Shown here: positions 49,501-61,825 of the stretch, piece by piece
Position numbering within the stretch: position 1 is the first letter of the stretch
Layout of the letters: each line of letters starts with the position of its first letter
The notes under the pieces: generated by a model
The model's input: the letters and a program-made list of their open reading frames with translations, nothing else
The model's database searches: none
What the model was told of the DNA's origin: nothing
Position numbers and translations under genes: made by a program
Assembly: GCA_963969395.1 (NCBI GenBank)
Contig: OZ017797.1
Span: 33,852,001-33,916,000 of the forward strand
Origin: Pseudoscleropodium purum
Taxonomy: Eukaryota > Streptophyta > Bryopsida > Hypnales > Brachytheciaceae
DNA length: 64,000 nt
Direction of reading: 5' to 3'

Positions 49501-52500
49501 AGTAATTTTATTTCCTCAACGAGGTAGTACTTGAAGGTTACCAGATATACGGTTGGATATTGTTCATTTGTGCTTACTTGAGGTTTTCAAAAGGAGGCTA
49601 TAAGGAGGATAATTTTCTGAAATGAGATCATGCTTAGTATATCCAATGCTTGGTTGTCACCTCTACAGAAATGGGATTCAATTCGTTGCAGTTATTGTAA
49701 ATTTCATTATTGGAATGATTAGTCCTGATGGGGTTTGTCTATTGCTGCAGCGTGAAACTATGGATCTTCGTCCTTGTGTTCTTCCTCTTCAACGTTAGCG
49801 GTATGAATCTCAACCAAAAAAAAGTCAGGGTTTATTATTGTGACACTTCTATCATTTGTATGTTGCTTACGACCAAGAACGTGACAAATTTGGGGACTCT
49901 GCGTGCAGGTGTCTACTTGTATTTTTGGACGGCATTCGTTCCCGTCATTGTAAGCACAACATTCACAATCTGAGTCCACTCGAATAAATTGTTGATTAAT
50001 TTCCATGCATACAGATTTAGATACTCCTGCAGTTGCAACAAGTAACAAGTTTTGAGTCTCTGATTGAAAGGAAGATTGAAATGGCATACAATGTCAGATT
50101 TAGCAATTTTCAAGCACTCCATTGTGCTGTTTGTTTCCAAATCTAAGCCCACGCAATTTTGAACCATTGATAGAATATTGATTCAAAGTACTAGCTTCCT
50201 TGCAGAGATTTTAAAATTGCAAAACAAAAGCAATCTCCATTTCGAAGCACCTCTAATGGTTTGATTATTGTTTTAAATTCTGGATGTGAATGTTGCAGCT
50301 AGTTTTAGTCATCGGTGCAAAGCTGCAGCATGTGGTCACCACTTTAGCAATTGAGAACGCCAGTGTGCCTGGCGCTTTCGTGGGACAATTGATGCAACCA
50401 CGGGATCAGTTGTTCTGGTTTGGCCGACCTGAGCTGCTGCTCTCAGTCCTGCACTTGGTCATGTTCCAAGTATGTCCCTTCTCTCCAGAGTTACTTCCTT
50501 TTTTAAGGTTTTTTCTGGGATCCATTTTACATCTTTTAATATCTGCAGCATCGGTATTTTAGCGAAAACGATAGCATTATATCTCTGCTTGATTGTCTGG
50601 AATGCTTGGTGCAGAATGCGTTTGAGCTGGCTACTTTTCTTTGGCATGTGGTAAGTGATCACAGTGATCCAAGTACACTCTCAGTCCATTTCACAGATAG
50701 ATGATCTGCGGTGCTTTAGATTCAAGTTTTTATTTATTTATTTATTTATTTACTATTTTTCTACTTCCACTTTCATGAATCACTCCACAACTGCAAACAT
50801 GGTCATATTCATTACATTGGTGTAATATCACAAAATTGGCGTATTAGGCAAAGGCCTCGTAATTAGGAACTAGAGTGACTTGAGTTGCATGAAGAATAGA
50901 GTGCTTCAAGTTAGGTTGATGTTTTGTTCAAGTAACTTCTAAATAACCTAGTGTCATGATTGAATCTTTAGAAGAACAACCTTCCATTTTGACAAATTTG
51001 ATGTTAAAATGCATATAAAAATTTCTTAGAAAAACAATGCAAAAATTCAAAAAAAAATTGAGTGTTGAAAGATTAAGATAGAACTTAAAAGTGTTTAGTT
51101 GCACCAATTTTTTGGAATGTACAGGTATTCATTTTAGAATATGCTCATACACATTTCATTGATCCTTAGATGAAGTTCAAGTTAGGTCAATACCTTTGGG
51201 CTTAAGTAGGATGAAACTGATTACCAGTGTGGATGATTTCTTCTACGCAGTGGGCGTTCGGGTTTCACACCTGCCTTCTGGAGCATAACAAGGCGTTTGC
51301 GTTCATCCGCTTGGGAGTGGGGTACGGTTCTGTTGCCCATCCATTTGGTTCTCTGATTAATAGAATTTGGGCTCATACTTGGTGTTCAATTTAAACTCAA
51401 TATTAATACAATTTTAGGATACACAATTTTACACAATTTGCGCTGAAATTGAATTGATTGGCTTGATCAGATTGGGAGTCCAACTCTTTGTCAGTGCATG
51501 CACATTGCCACTCTATGCTCTTGTTTCTCAGGTATGGGTTCTTTTCACAGACTCCAAATATCAAGCATTGATTTCCATCTAGTTTGCTTTTAGCACAGAA
51601 CAGTCTCTATTTCAACCTCCAAGATAGAGCCAAGAAGCTTGAGAATATCATTGGATATCATGCCAAGTCGTTCCAATTAAAACTTCAATCTCTAAGAGTT
51701 GAGATGCTGAAGAAGGTTAATGTACATAATGCCAAGTTATTCCATTGAATCCTTAAACTCCAAAGCTAGCTAGGAAGCTCGAGAAGGTTCTGGGACATAA
51801 TTCCAAGTCATCCATTGAATCTTAAAAGTTCTGGTTTATACTTTATAGTCAGTGATCAAAAAGGCTTAAATTGTGCAGAAAACTTTGTAATACTGAATGG
51901 GTTCACCTTCGTTAGCTCAGCTAACGAAAGAGTTACGATATTCGCTTCAAAACTCAAACCTGCTGTGGGTTGCAGATGGGCACCAACTTCAAGCCTGCTG
52001 TTCTACCAACCCAGGTAGGCATTGCCTTACAAACGTGGCACAAGAGCGCCAAGAAAAGGCTAAAACTGGGGACGTTATTTAGCTTTGGCCACAAGAAGAA
52101 TGGCGCTGAGGAGCAGACTCTGAGACCCAGAAACTCGGAAGACAGTTCCTTTGAACCCCCACTGCAGATCATCATGGAAGATCATTCCCTGAGAAGGTAA
52201 GCCCACAAGTGTTATCCAGACAAGTTCTTTGTATTAACAACTGTCTTTATCATTCCAATATTTGAATTATTAATAATGCGCCAAGTAATGTTCATGCTCA
52301 CAACATGAAGAATTTGGACTCTTCTGAATTTATGCTTTTCACAATTATATGAGCAATGAAACTGTTATCAAACGATGCGGAGACTTCTTTCGGGATAGAG
52401 GGAGTAATATATTATATCACCTGCAAGGATAACCGAATGACCAATGTTCACATGGGCTTTGTCAAGATTACGATGATAAACACTTAAGGTAGGTACACCT

Positions 52501-52895
52501 AAATGTTCCTCTGACCTTAAACTGTCGTCTATACTCTGTACATCTGTAAAGTAAGTTCTGTACCTATGTGGAAGAAACGATTTTAGAACCAAACTTTGTT
52601 CCTTAATAACTTTTGCATACAGTATCCAAATGCCACGTTCTGTGGTGTGTCGGAACCTCCTTTCACTTGCCAACAAGAACATGTGAAAATCTGACCAGTT
52701 TAATAATAGAAAATAGGCTCAGCAGCAAAACGTGGCGGTTCTAAAAGTACCTACCTTACTTCAAGGCAATGTTTGCAACAAAATAACAGAGATGACCCAG
52801 GGCAGCCTTCAGCAAGGACACCAGGAAAGACGCCAAGAAGAACTCCCAGGCAACAAGGTGCTGAGCTTTACAGTGAATACCTCGAGGACCGATAG
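46525..52895 (+). CDS. MLO-family seven-transmembrane protein, 17 exons
   Basis: MLO proteins are plant plasma-membrane proteins with a cytosolic C-terminal calmodulin-binding site; members act in powdery-mildew susceptibility, root and pollen-tube responses and calcium signalling. Exons: 46525-46650, 47180-47237, 47406-47575, 48077-48193, 48345-48411, 48515-48609, 49087-49155, 49271-49356, 49421-49441, 49751-49800, 49909-49949, 50299-50469, 50615-50650, 51251-51321, 51471-51531, 51976-52196, 52790-52895. All introns are GT-AG and the frame is open for 521 residues, a normal MLO length. Family marks are the N-terminal LEYAPTWAVVTII, ELMLVGFISL, the conserved Cys pairs of the first extracellular loop, EGLHQLHIFIFLLAVVHV, the VHSWKKWEKEA cytosolic segment, DYITLRQGF, IGAKLQHVV, and the calmodulin-binding helix around Trp434 (QTWHKSAKKRLKLG). 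The final exon adds a basic tail (TPGKTPRRTPRQQ). Subfamily cannot be assigned by eye. Confidence 0.95.
50727..50752 (+). repeat. (TTTA)n microsatellite in an MLO intron
   Basis: About six tandem TTTA units in the intron between exons 13 and 14. Confidence 0.9.
52485..52758. mobile_element. Small TIR element (MITE-like), copy 2, in the last MLO intron
   Basis: The 274-bp segment starts TAAGGTAGGTAC and ends GTACCTACCTTA (12-bp perfect inverted ends). Its interior matches the element at 15817-16062 (ttttagaaccaaactttgtt; gtgtgtcggaacctc against gtgtgttggaacctc). It ends only about 31 bp before the splice acceptor of the last MLO exon. Confidence 0.7.
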
Positions 52896-54460
52896 GAATG
52901 AAAAAGAATAGAAAATTAATGAGCAAAGACGAAGAAATTGAATTGCATCAATTTAATTGAATGTAGAGACTTGAATCCCAACAGGTCATAATAAAGAAAT
53001 TCAAGTGTACACTGTTTATGATTTCGTAGATTTGAGAGAGTTGCACTCCAGAATAAATTCTAGAGGGAGCATATAGTTTCTGATTCTTTTGCCACTATCT
53101 TGTGAACCTTCGAGTGGGGTGTCGAACAAACAGACTTCGAATTCAAGGAAGTCTTAAAATAGGATCCGAGTTCTTCATTTCGGAGATGCATTTTAGGAAC
53201 AAGTTCCTTTTGATTCGTGGTTGTTGCAAGTAACAAGTTCCTCGTTTGCTACCTTGGGACCGGAGATGATGGAAGCTAGAATGTCCTCCAGATATGGATG
53301 TGCAGTGGCTCAGAGCAAAGCATTTGTCTGCTTTAAATATTTCATGCAAGGAGTAAGGAAGGCATTGTACCTTATCTTTGTTGATAATTGTGAAAAAAAT
53401 ATATTGTAAGGCAATAAGTGCACCTGATTCTGACCCTAGAGATTCTTGGCTAAAATATACAACCTATATTGATGAGAATCTACAATAGGGTTGCTTTTAG
53501 ATACGGCTGCTTTCAGCATTAAGATTTGTTGGGGTGAATAATGTTTGTGAAAGTCACAATTAATCTCTTAACCCCTGAATTCTCAAGGCCATTTTTCTGT
53601 CAAAAACCACTCAAAACTGCCATTTTTGCTAAGTTCACCCAAGAAGACAAAAAAAATCATATTTTTAGAATCTAACCATAGGATCTTTCACTTCACTTGT
53701 CTTAGCTCATGTGGTAAACATTTCATGAAGTTTGACCGTATAGATTGAAATATATTAGCATTCAAAGTTGAAAAAGATAGTTTTTTTGAACATTAGCCTG
53801 CAATTTCAGATGACTTTAACCGCAAATTGTGGAATTTTTTTGCACTACGAACTTTGAATTTAAAATTTTTTTATATTGAAGAATTGAGTTGAAAATCTAG
53901 GAAAAAAAATTCAAAAAAAACACACTTAATTTTCATTCTCTAAAAAAATGCTAAGTAGAAGTAGGTCCAAGATAGGAAAAAAAACCTAATTGTTAATAAC
54001 TCCAAGATAGGATTGAAAGACAATAATTCCAATGGTGAGATTGTTTTAGCAAGCAAACACAACATTCTCCCAAAAAAAATTGTCAAAAATTGTCAAAATT
54101 GCATTGAGAAATGAATCCTAAAAGTAATTTTTTCTAGAAGATTCTAAAATTGCTCAAAAAACAAGATTGTCTTTAACTTTCTCATTATTAGTCCAAATAG
54201 AACGAATCAAAGCTTCACATGTAGACAAAAATGAAACATTTCAGTAGAAAAAAAAATTAAAATTTATTTTGATTTTTTGCGATTTTTTTTGTGCTACCCG
54301 TTGAGTTCAGTTTCAGGCTTTTTGTGGTATAACTTTTGCTCCAAGGCACCAATTGAAATAAAAATTATATTTTCACATAGATAATCAATTTTCCTATGTT
54401 ATGGGAAAGTATGAAAACAATTCACCAAAAATTGAGGTCACAGGAACCTACCTGAAACAA
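52896..54460. other. MLO 3' flank and AT-rich intergenic DNA
   Basis: The first few hundred bases probably include the MLO 3' UTR. Beyond about 53.5 kb the DNA is AT-rich and shows no gene. A phrase near 53569 (taacccctgaattctcaaggcca) recurs in variant form near 55742. Confidence 0.45.
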
Positions 54461-54878
54461 GGTTGACAAATCAGTATGTCTGCCCCAAAATAGCGTCCGT
54501 AACCCGGACGTCCGTCCTTACGGACGCCAGCGGACCCAGCGTCCCTCCTGCCGTCGGAAGGCGGACGAGCGGGGCGGATGGACGGGGCAGACGGACGAGG
54601 CGGCTTATAAAACCCGTTTTGGGTTTTTTGTTTTGATTGTTTTCACCAATGAGAGATTGAGAGTGAAGTCATTTTGATTTTGATTTTTCTTATATTGCAA
54701 TTGCGATTCAATAGAGTTGTATATCACTATTTATGTAAAAGCTAAAATATGAAATATATTTTTGCGGGCGGGGGAAACAGGGCAGTCGAAGCGGACGGGG
54801 GGACAAGTGGACGGGGTGGTCCCGGCGGATGCTGCGGACACAGCGTCCGTGTTCGGACGTCCGACCGTCCTGTCAACC
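54461..54878. mobile_element. GC-rich element full of GGACG motifs, possible non-autonomous transposon
   Basis: Both ends are strikingly GC- and CpG-rich in an AT-rich setting and are packed with GGACG/CGTCC words. The outer edges, GGTTGACA (54461) and TGTCAACC (54871-54878), form an inverted repeat. Just inside the left end GCGTCCGTAA and TTACGGACGC (54493-54527) form a perfect 10-bp stem, and the right end has GCGTCCGTGTTCGGACGTCC. The middle (about 54605-54765) is AT-rich. No open frame or clear target-site duplication is seen. Confidence 0.5.
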
Positions 54879-57800
54879 CTGACCCGAAATTTGATTTGTC
54901 CCCTAAGGGGACAATGGGAATTTAGGTGTTAAACTACATTTCTATAAAAATTAAAAATTAAAAAACATTCATAAGCAACGTCTTACCAAGAAAACAAAAT
55001 TCAAGAATCAAACCCTACTTTAATGGTCTCAATGTTGATCTCACATTTGTTCTCTAGTGAAAGTATTGTCCCATAATTTTAGTCAAGGTAGAGGAGGCAA
55101 GAAGGTATATAAATTTTTTTCATGAAGGAGTTTGATTTGTTGAAATTTCTAGCTCCTTGGAGTATTAGGCCACATCCCTGATTCCAAATTTTTTGACTCT
55201 AATTTTGACATACTTAGATTGATGATGATGTTTTCTTTCTTAATCATAGCATCAAAGTACTCTACATTTTCATCTATAGAAATCCACAATTTTGTAAAAC
55301 AATTAATGAAATGATTTAGACTAAGTATTTTAGAGAGGCTCATACTACTTTTGTTTTGAAAAAAAAAATTTGAATGAAGAAATTTTGTGTGGATTGCCAA
55401 TCTGAGTGTTTTTTTCCTCCCCCCCACCTCAAAAAAAAACCTTAGTCGGATCCAAATGGTGTTTTAAAGTTAGTTTACACTATCTTTATCTTTGAAAAAT
55501 TCTCAAATGAACAAATTTTGTGTAGGCTGTCAATTCCATATTTTTGAATTTTGATTTTTTTTTCTTAAAATGGAAGCGCTTGACAATATCTCTATTTAGA
55601 AAAAAATTAAAAATTAAAAAATATTATTTCATGTTAGAATATAGAGATAATGTTAGCCATCCCCAAAAACTTTGTCAAATTGAACTGATGTTTGGAAGGT
55701 AGTTTACACTACCCCTAGCATTTTGAGAAAAAAAAAATTTTAACCCCTAAATGTCCAAGGCCAGTTTTGAGCCTTTAGAAATTTTCTCTAAATTGAACAA
55801 AAAGCCAACATTTTGATAAGTTGTATCAACTTTTTTTGGAATTGTAACCATACAAATTCAAACTAGACATGTTAAAGATCACATAGGAAGAAAAAACACA
55901 ACAATATCACTTATAAGTTGGAAGATTATAATGTTTGACCATAAGGGAGTCAAAACTATGAAAAATTTTCAATTCACTTTTCACAAGTCAAACCTAAAAA
56001 TTTGGTGACCAAAAAAATATAACATTTAAGGGTCTAACATGAATAACCCCAATCAATTTATAGCTTCTCAAAATCTACTCTACAAATTTTTTAAATGAAT
56101 TTTGAATGTGATTTTTTCTTTTGGACCTAGTGTATTTGAGGCTCATTTACAAGAGCTCTCAATACTATGGGAAGTCAAGATTGCAACGGTACCCTTGCAC
56201 AAAACCTTGAATAGAAAAATCACTATCATTTATTTTCAAGATCAAATTTTTGATGCTAAAACTAGACTTTAAGAAGAATCTCTCAAAAATAGAAATTATT
56301 AAAAATAGAAAATTGGTTTGGTTTTATTTAACTGCAAAGTTTTGCAAACACTAGATTTTGGTGCCTCAAGCATTTAGGGGTTAATAAAAGAATAGATTGA
56401 CAACATATACAAAATAACTTCATTGAAAAAAAATTCTCAAAACAAGGTTAGTATGAGCCATCCCCTAAACCCTAGATGAATCCAACTAAGGTTTTGAGGG
56501 TGGCTTATACTATATGCACTTTCAGAAGAAAAAAAATTGAATGAAGAAGTGTTTTTATGGATTGCCAATATTATTTTTTTAATTTTTAATATTTCTTTTT
56601 AAGATTAGTTGTAGTGTGAGCCACCCACTATAATATCAATTGGATTTAGACAAAAGTATACTTCAAAAGATTTAGAAAAGTTGTTGCAATTTTCAAAAAC
56701 TATAAATAAATTTGCAAATCTACATGTAGATTTACTTCTAAAAGGCACCCGTGTAAAACAAATGCCACAAGACTTGAACAACTTCAAATGTAATGGACAA
56801 TTGCATTGGTAATATTCAATGACCACAAGCGAGTACATGGATGGTGTAATTGACCATTTTATAGAATCTTCATTAAACTTGATGAATTTCTTTACATAGT
56901 TTAGATTGTGCATGTGATGTTTTGAATTTGATGAGTTTAGATAAAAATCAAAGAAGGAGCCAACCAATTATAAATCCCTCTAATATCATATAGAAGAAGT
57001 TGCTCATGGTATTGGTATTTGAAAACAATTGCAAAAGTTGGAGCAAAGCAATTGTTCAAAATTTTTTTAATTCAAAAAATTTAATATTGTACCATAAATT
57101 CTCCAAATAATTCATTTCTAAAAAAATTCCAAAGAATAACTAGTTTGACTCAAAGTTTTTTTTAGCACAATTGAAAAATATAGAATATTCATTCAAAATG
57201 CATTTTTGTTCATCAATTTTTGTACGTATATTTTAGAGGCATGATATTTGTTACTAAATGCCTTCTTTAAAAAGCATTGCCTTGTACTAAAAACAATGAG
57301 ATCTTTGCAAAGATAAAAAGACCCAAATAGGGATGCTTGGGCACTTTAAGAATAATGTAAGTTTTTGAATTGTTTAATCAATCTATGAAAACCATATTAA
57401 CATCTATGAAAATGGGACCAGTAACCATTAGAAAGAATTTTGGGTCATTGGATGGTTAGAGCTATACAACCTTGACCTCCAATATCTTGTTGAATACAAA
57501 TTTTGCAAAGAAGTTACTTGCATCTCATGTGGTCATTTTGAGGTTGAAATTGTTTATTTGGTGTGTTTTTTAATCATTATTGAGATTGTAAAGTAAATTT
57601 GTAATAGAACAATTCATCATTTGACAGTAACACATACTCTAAATCAATGTGATTTCAATTCATGGTTTGAGTCATATGGCATTGCAAGTTTCTTCACATA
57701 ATTACTTTTGATTTATGATTTGAATGACAAACTCAAGTAGGATCAAAGATTGTTCATTCCCCACTAAGTTCACTATTACACAAATAAAAATGATAACATT

Positions 57801-58077
57801 GTAAATTTGTCTATGAACCTTCTCAAGATCTATAAAGCAATAAATAACTAGCTACTCATTGCATTGCAACTATATCCAAACTATAACTATTGCATAATTG
57901 AAATATATTATTGAATAGTTTTTTCATGCAAATTATGTTAGTATCATGAGAACCACTCAACCTCTCTAAAAGAAGATTATTTTCCTACTTCCAAAAGAAT
58001 ACGTACAACCCATCAATGACTGAATTTCATTGATTTGCAAATTTATAACAAATCATTTTACAATAATAAGTACTAAT
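54879..58077. other. AT-rich intergenic DNA with local degenerate repeats
   Basis: Between about 55.3 and 56.65 kb similar phrases recur: a variant of gtttacactatctttatc (55341, 55474, 55702, 56504) followed by gaatgaagaa..ttttgtg.ggattgccaat. This is a decayed, irregular local repeat. No gene is visible; the open frame at 56605-56967 (minus) looks accidental. Confidence 0.45.
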
Positions 58078-60755
58078 TTATAATATTCCAAAGAAATGAT
58101 AAAAATTCTTTATCCTTGCATTCCTGTTGAATACAAGTCTCAACAAGCGCAAGGAAAAGAGGAAAATGACTACACCACAAGTAATCCACCCTACAAATGC
58201 CGGATAAAATGTATAACTCCAATACTGATGCTGTGGCAACACCGCAATCAAGCATGAAGTAAAAGAAACCAATAGACCCAAAATAGATAAAAGCAACACA
58301 CTAATGGCCAACGCCACGGTCCTTTGACCGCGACGAAGTTCTTCCCTTAAGCCTTCTTGAGGCATAGGAAGAGAGGGCATGATTGCCAACATGATGGATG
58401 CAATAGCCAAGTAGAATGATAAACTGTTGCTGGCCATGAAGACTCGAACAGGCGGACTTGCCATTTGTACGCGATCCAATGTCCAGCTACTGGAGGCATC
58501 CGATCCATAGCCAAGAGGTGGAGTTAATGGCCCGATGAATGAAGCAGTTGCCACCAAAGCTGCCACAACAGCAGTCGCATTTCCAGCTGCATTGAAGTTG
58601 TTTTTCGCTTCCAGTGTTTCCTTGGCAACCAATTCAAACCACCATATTCGAGCATCATCGGATGCATCACTCCCAGGATCAGGCATAGTAGGAATGTGGG
58701 TGAAGGTTTTAGTGACATGAAAATCCTCGCCATCATGTGTGGAATCCTCTTCACGTGTTGAATCCTCCTCCAGAGCGTCTTTTGCCGCTTTTAGAAAGTT
58801 TCCGCTGGGCCAAATGTCAACACCTGCTTGCAACAGCAAAGTGGCGCACATTTTCTTGCCGCCATACCCAGGGACGGGCATTCCAAGCTTCTGAGGGCCT
58901 TTGCTTGCTGCCGTTGTCAATTCTTGCTGCAGCCAGAATACGCTTGCGAAATCCGAAAAAGCGAGGAACCGATCAAATGCTTCATCAATAGCTCTCACAC
59001 TGTCTGACTTGCCAAAAGGGCAACGCTGATGGGGTAGAGATGCAAACACGGCGAAATGGAGACAGGAGTAGCCTCCGAAGTTGTGATTAGTCTCAAAGTT
59101 TTGTAAATCGTTCGATCGGTTCAGAAGTAGGGCTTGGATGCTTCGAGGATCCCCAGCTGCAGCTGCTAAATGCAAACATCGTTGGTCACAAGGAGCTTTG
59201 CGAGGCTGTTTCCATTACAATGAACAACGTCAGTGCTTTCATGAGCAAAAAAAAGTTGACCATCTTCCCTTTCAAGAGCACATGCATAAAAGTTTTATAT
59301 GCGTGATAATCACTAAAAGTTGAGACTGAATTATTTGTTGATTGTTAGAATATCGTCTTCAAGTAGTAATATATTACTAAGAGGCCAATGGAAAAGTCTC
59401 TCCATAATGGTCAGGCAATGATAGACCTTGATCTTTTCTTATGCAACGGGGTGTTTGTTGCAAATTCTGCAACGGTTGTCCTACTAGTGACAATTTCTGC
59501 GCAGAAGAATTCCAAACCATTTGGAATGTGGGCATACCTTTCCGCACGATTGCAGGATACTCAACAACACAGAATGGCGCCCCATGACAGCAGCAAGCTC
59601 CAGAGGAGTCCACGTCAAATACCGCTGAAGCTTGAACACCTTGATGCGCCTTCTCATTAGCTTCTCCACGTCCGCACGTTCCATGGGATCGTCTCTTTGA
59701 GCCTCTAACACAATTCTGGCTGCAGGCCCATGCCCGTGCAGCACAGCCAAATGAAGCGCAGTGGCTCCTGATCCTCCTGGCCATTCCGCATTCAAATCAG
59801 TTCGCTTCTCATCTGCAAGCACTTTCACCACTTCGCTTGCTTCTAGGTTCATTCCATTTGCAGTAGCTCGCAGCAACGGAGTCCTTCCAGCACCATCACG
59901 CCCATTTACACCTTCATCAGGCATCATATCCAAGAGCTCTTGTATGCCACTGAGCTCATCGCCTTTGCAGTAATCGACTGCCACATGCAAAGGGGTTCTT
60001 CCTTGCGCATCCATTTGGGTGAACAGCTTTTGCAACAGAATTGGTTTCTCTTTGGCCTTCAAAGCCACGCTCCTTAAAAAAACTATGTTGGAGTGAGCTT
60101 TTTTGCAAGCAAAGTTGAAAATCAACCCCTTCCGTTGCTCCTCGAAATTGTAGTCCACATCTGTTTTCATCTGTTTCTGCAACGATTCGTGTAACTTACT
60201 GCTCGGCAGCTCTTTTAATAAGTCAATAATCTCAGCTTCAAGAGAAGAGCCTAAGTTAGTTGATTTCATGTCAATGTGACGTGGAGCATCTGATGAACCT
60301 ATGTCGTCTGGTATGGAGCCATTCAGGAACCCCGGTCGGCGTGCAGAGTTCAGGACTTGTATGACCTCCTGGTTCCCCACAATGGCTGAGAGCTGGAACG
60401 CGTTTGCCCTGCACCTGCCATCTTTTGCGTAAAGGAGCTTCTTTAAATTCTCCTGAAACTCTTGTTGGTTGCCATTTTCCAGAGGGGGGCGAAGGAGTAC
60501 CAGCTTCACTAATTCTACACAGCCTTGCATGACAGCCACATGCAACACAGTGCGATCTCCACGAGCTGTTTTCAGCCATAGACGTGGGTGCTGGTGCAAA
60601 AGCACCATCAGACGATTACAGTCTTTTGAGTTCAGAGCAGCAACCCATTGTTTCTCCTCTTTGATGTATTGAGGAGCCAATTTCAGGGAATTTGAAACTG
60701 GAGCCTCAAGTCGCCCGGATCCAGCGCCATTGAATTCGTCTACAATCTCAGGCAT
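58078..60755 (-). CDS. Ankyrin-repeat protein with C-terminal PGG-type membrane domain
   Basis: Exon 1 is 60755-59538 and exon 2 is 59205-58078, joined across a 332-bp GT-AG intron in phase 0; the product is 781 residues. The N-terminal two thirds has degenerate ankyrin repeats (DRTVLHVAVMQGCVELVKLV, GRTPLHVAVDYCKGD, GRTPLLRATANG, ATALHLAVLHGHGPAARIVL, TPLELAAVMGRHSVLLSIL, RCLHLAAAAGDP). After an acidic linker (DALEEDSTREEDST) comes a PGG-like domain at about residues 606-640 (NATAVVAALVATASF then GPLTPPLGYG). Further hydrophobic helices follow near 668-686, 702-727 and 740-765. Plant proteins of this build are membrane-anchored (the family of ACD6 and ITN1) and act in stress or defence signalling. 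The exact role here is unknown. ATG at 60755 follows an acceptor-like site. Confidence 0.9.
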
Positions 60756-61553
60756 CCTGCTAGAATGAAAAAACCAAGGGTAAGGTCTTGTGATTATAGT
60801 GGAAGATACAAAACCTTTAGGAACCTGATCCCGTCACTTATACTCACCCCCGATGCCAACAACAACCCATCTATTCATACACTCAATTGGCCTTCAAGTG
60901 GTGTAAGCATGACTTGGGTAATTGTCTATACAGTGCACTCATCTTTGAGTGGAAATGGGACTCTCTTTGTCACTCTTAGTGGACTGCAACCTATTAGAAA
61001 TTTCATATGAAATTCACACATGTTTAGCGATGTTGGAAAGGATATAGTACAACAGGACTAGCAATATGTAATTACCAGCTAATTCGAGAACAGTATGACC
61101 GCAGTGACAGACTACACTATTGAATTTGGACCCTGCGCTGTTCCCTGTCTTCAAGGCATAACACTGCTCGACACCAGGATCAACACAATGCTCTGTCACA
61201 ATGTCCTCAAATCAAATTGGATAACTTCTGCAAACAGCAAGCAAACCTTTTGTGTCAGACACGCTTCCCAAAACAGCATAAATATTGGCCATGAAACCAA
61301 TCAATCAATCAATCGACCCAATCTAAGTGCTAGAGTTGTACACAGTAACCACCCTGCGAGCTGACATTGAGTACTGTTACGCAAACCTAATTCAAACCAG
61401 CTCCAGATTACTCAACATTCCACCACCCTCAATTATAAACACTATAGCCAGACCATTCGGCAGTGACAATGAAACACAAAATTACTGTCACAAGACCTAA
61501 TACACAGATTCAAATAACCGAGAGTACAAAGCGAATTGAAAACCTAATCTTAC
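60756..61553 (-). other. Predicted 5'-UTR intron of the ankyrin-PGG gene
   Basis: On the minus strand TTTTTTCATTCTAG|CAGGATG places a strong acceptor only a few bases before the ATG at 60755, and GAGTG|GTAAGATT at 61554/61553 is a good donor. A roughly 0.8-kb intron in the leader is therefore likely, with the first exon above 61554. No coding sequence is visible in this interval on either strand. Confidence 0.5.
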
Positions 61554-61812
61554 CACTCATCTGGTTCAAGCCCAAAGAATTCATCTCGTATTCGTTATTT
61601 GGCGAATTTTCGTGCTCCACAACATGCTGATCAAGTTGCTGAAAATTCCGTTCAAGGTTTACCAACTGAACCTCGAAGCTCTAAATCTAAACAAGTTAGA
61701 TATTGATCTGGTATTTCAGAGTGATCTAAACCGAACATTCCAGTTCTTAAATGAGAACCCGTTTCTGAATGCATCCATTTTGTGAAGTTGAGGTGACCGT
61801 GGGAACGAGATC

Positions 61813-61825
61813 AAACCCTAAACCC
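61813..61825 (+). promoter_or_regulatory. Telo-box upstream of the ankyrin-PGG gene
   Basis: AAACCCTAAACCC, the same 13-base motif as upstream of the glycyl-tRNA synthetase gene, lies about 260 bp upstream of the predicted first splice donor. Role is inferred from the motif and position. Confidence 0.4.
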
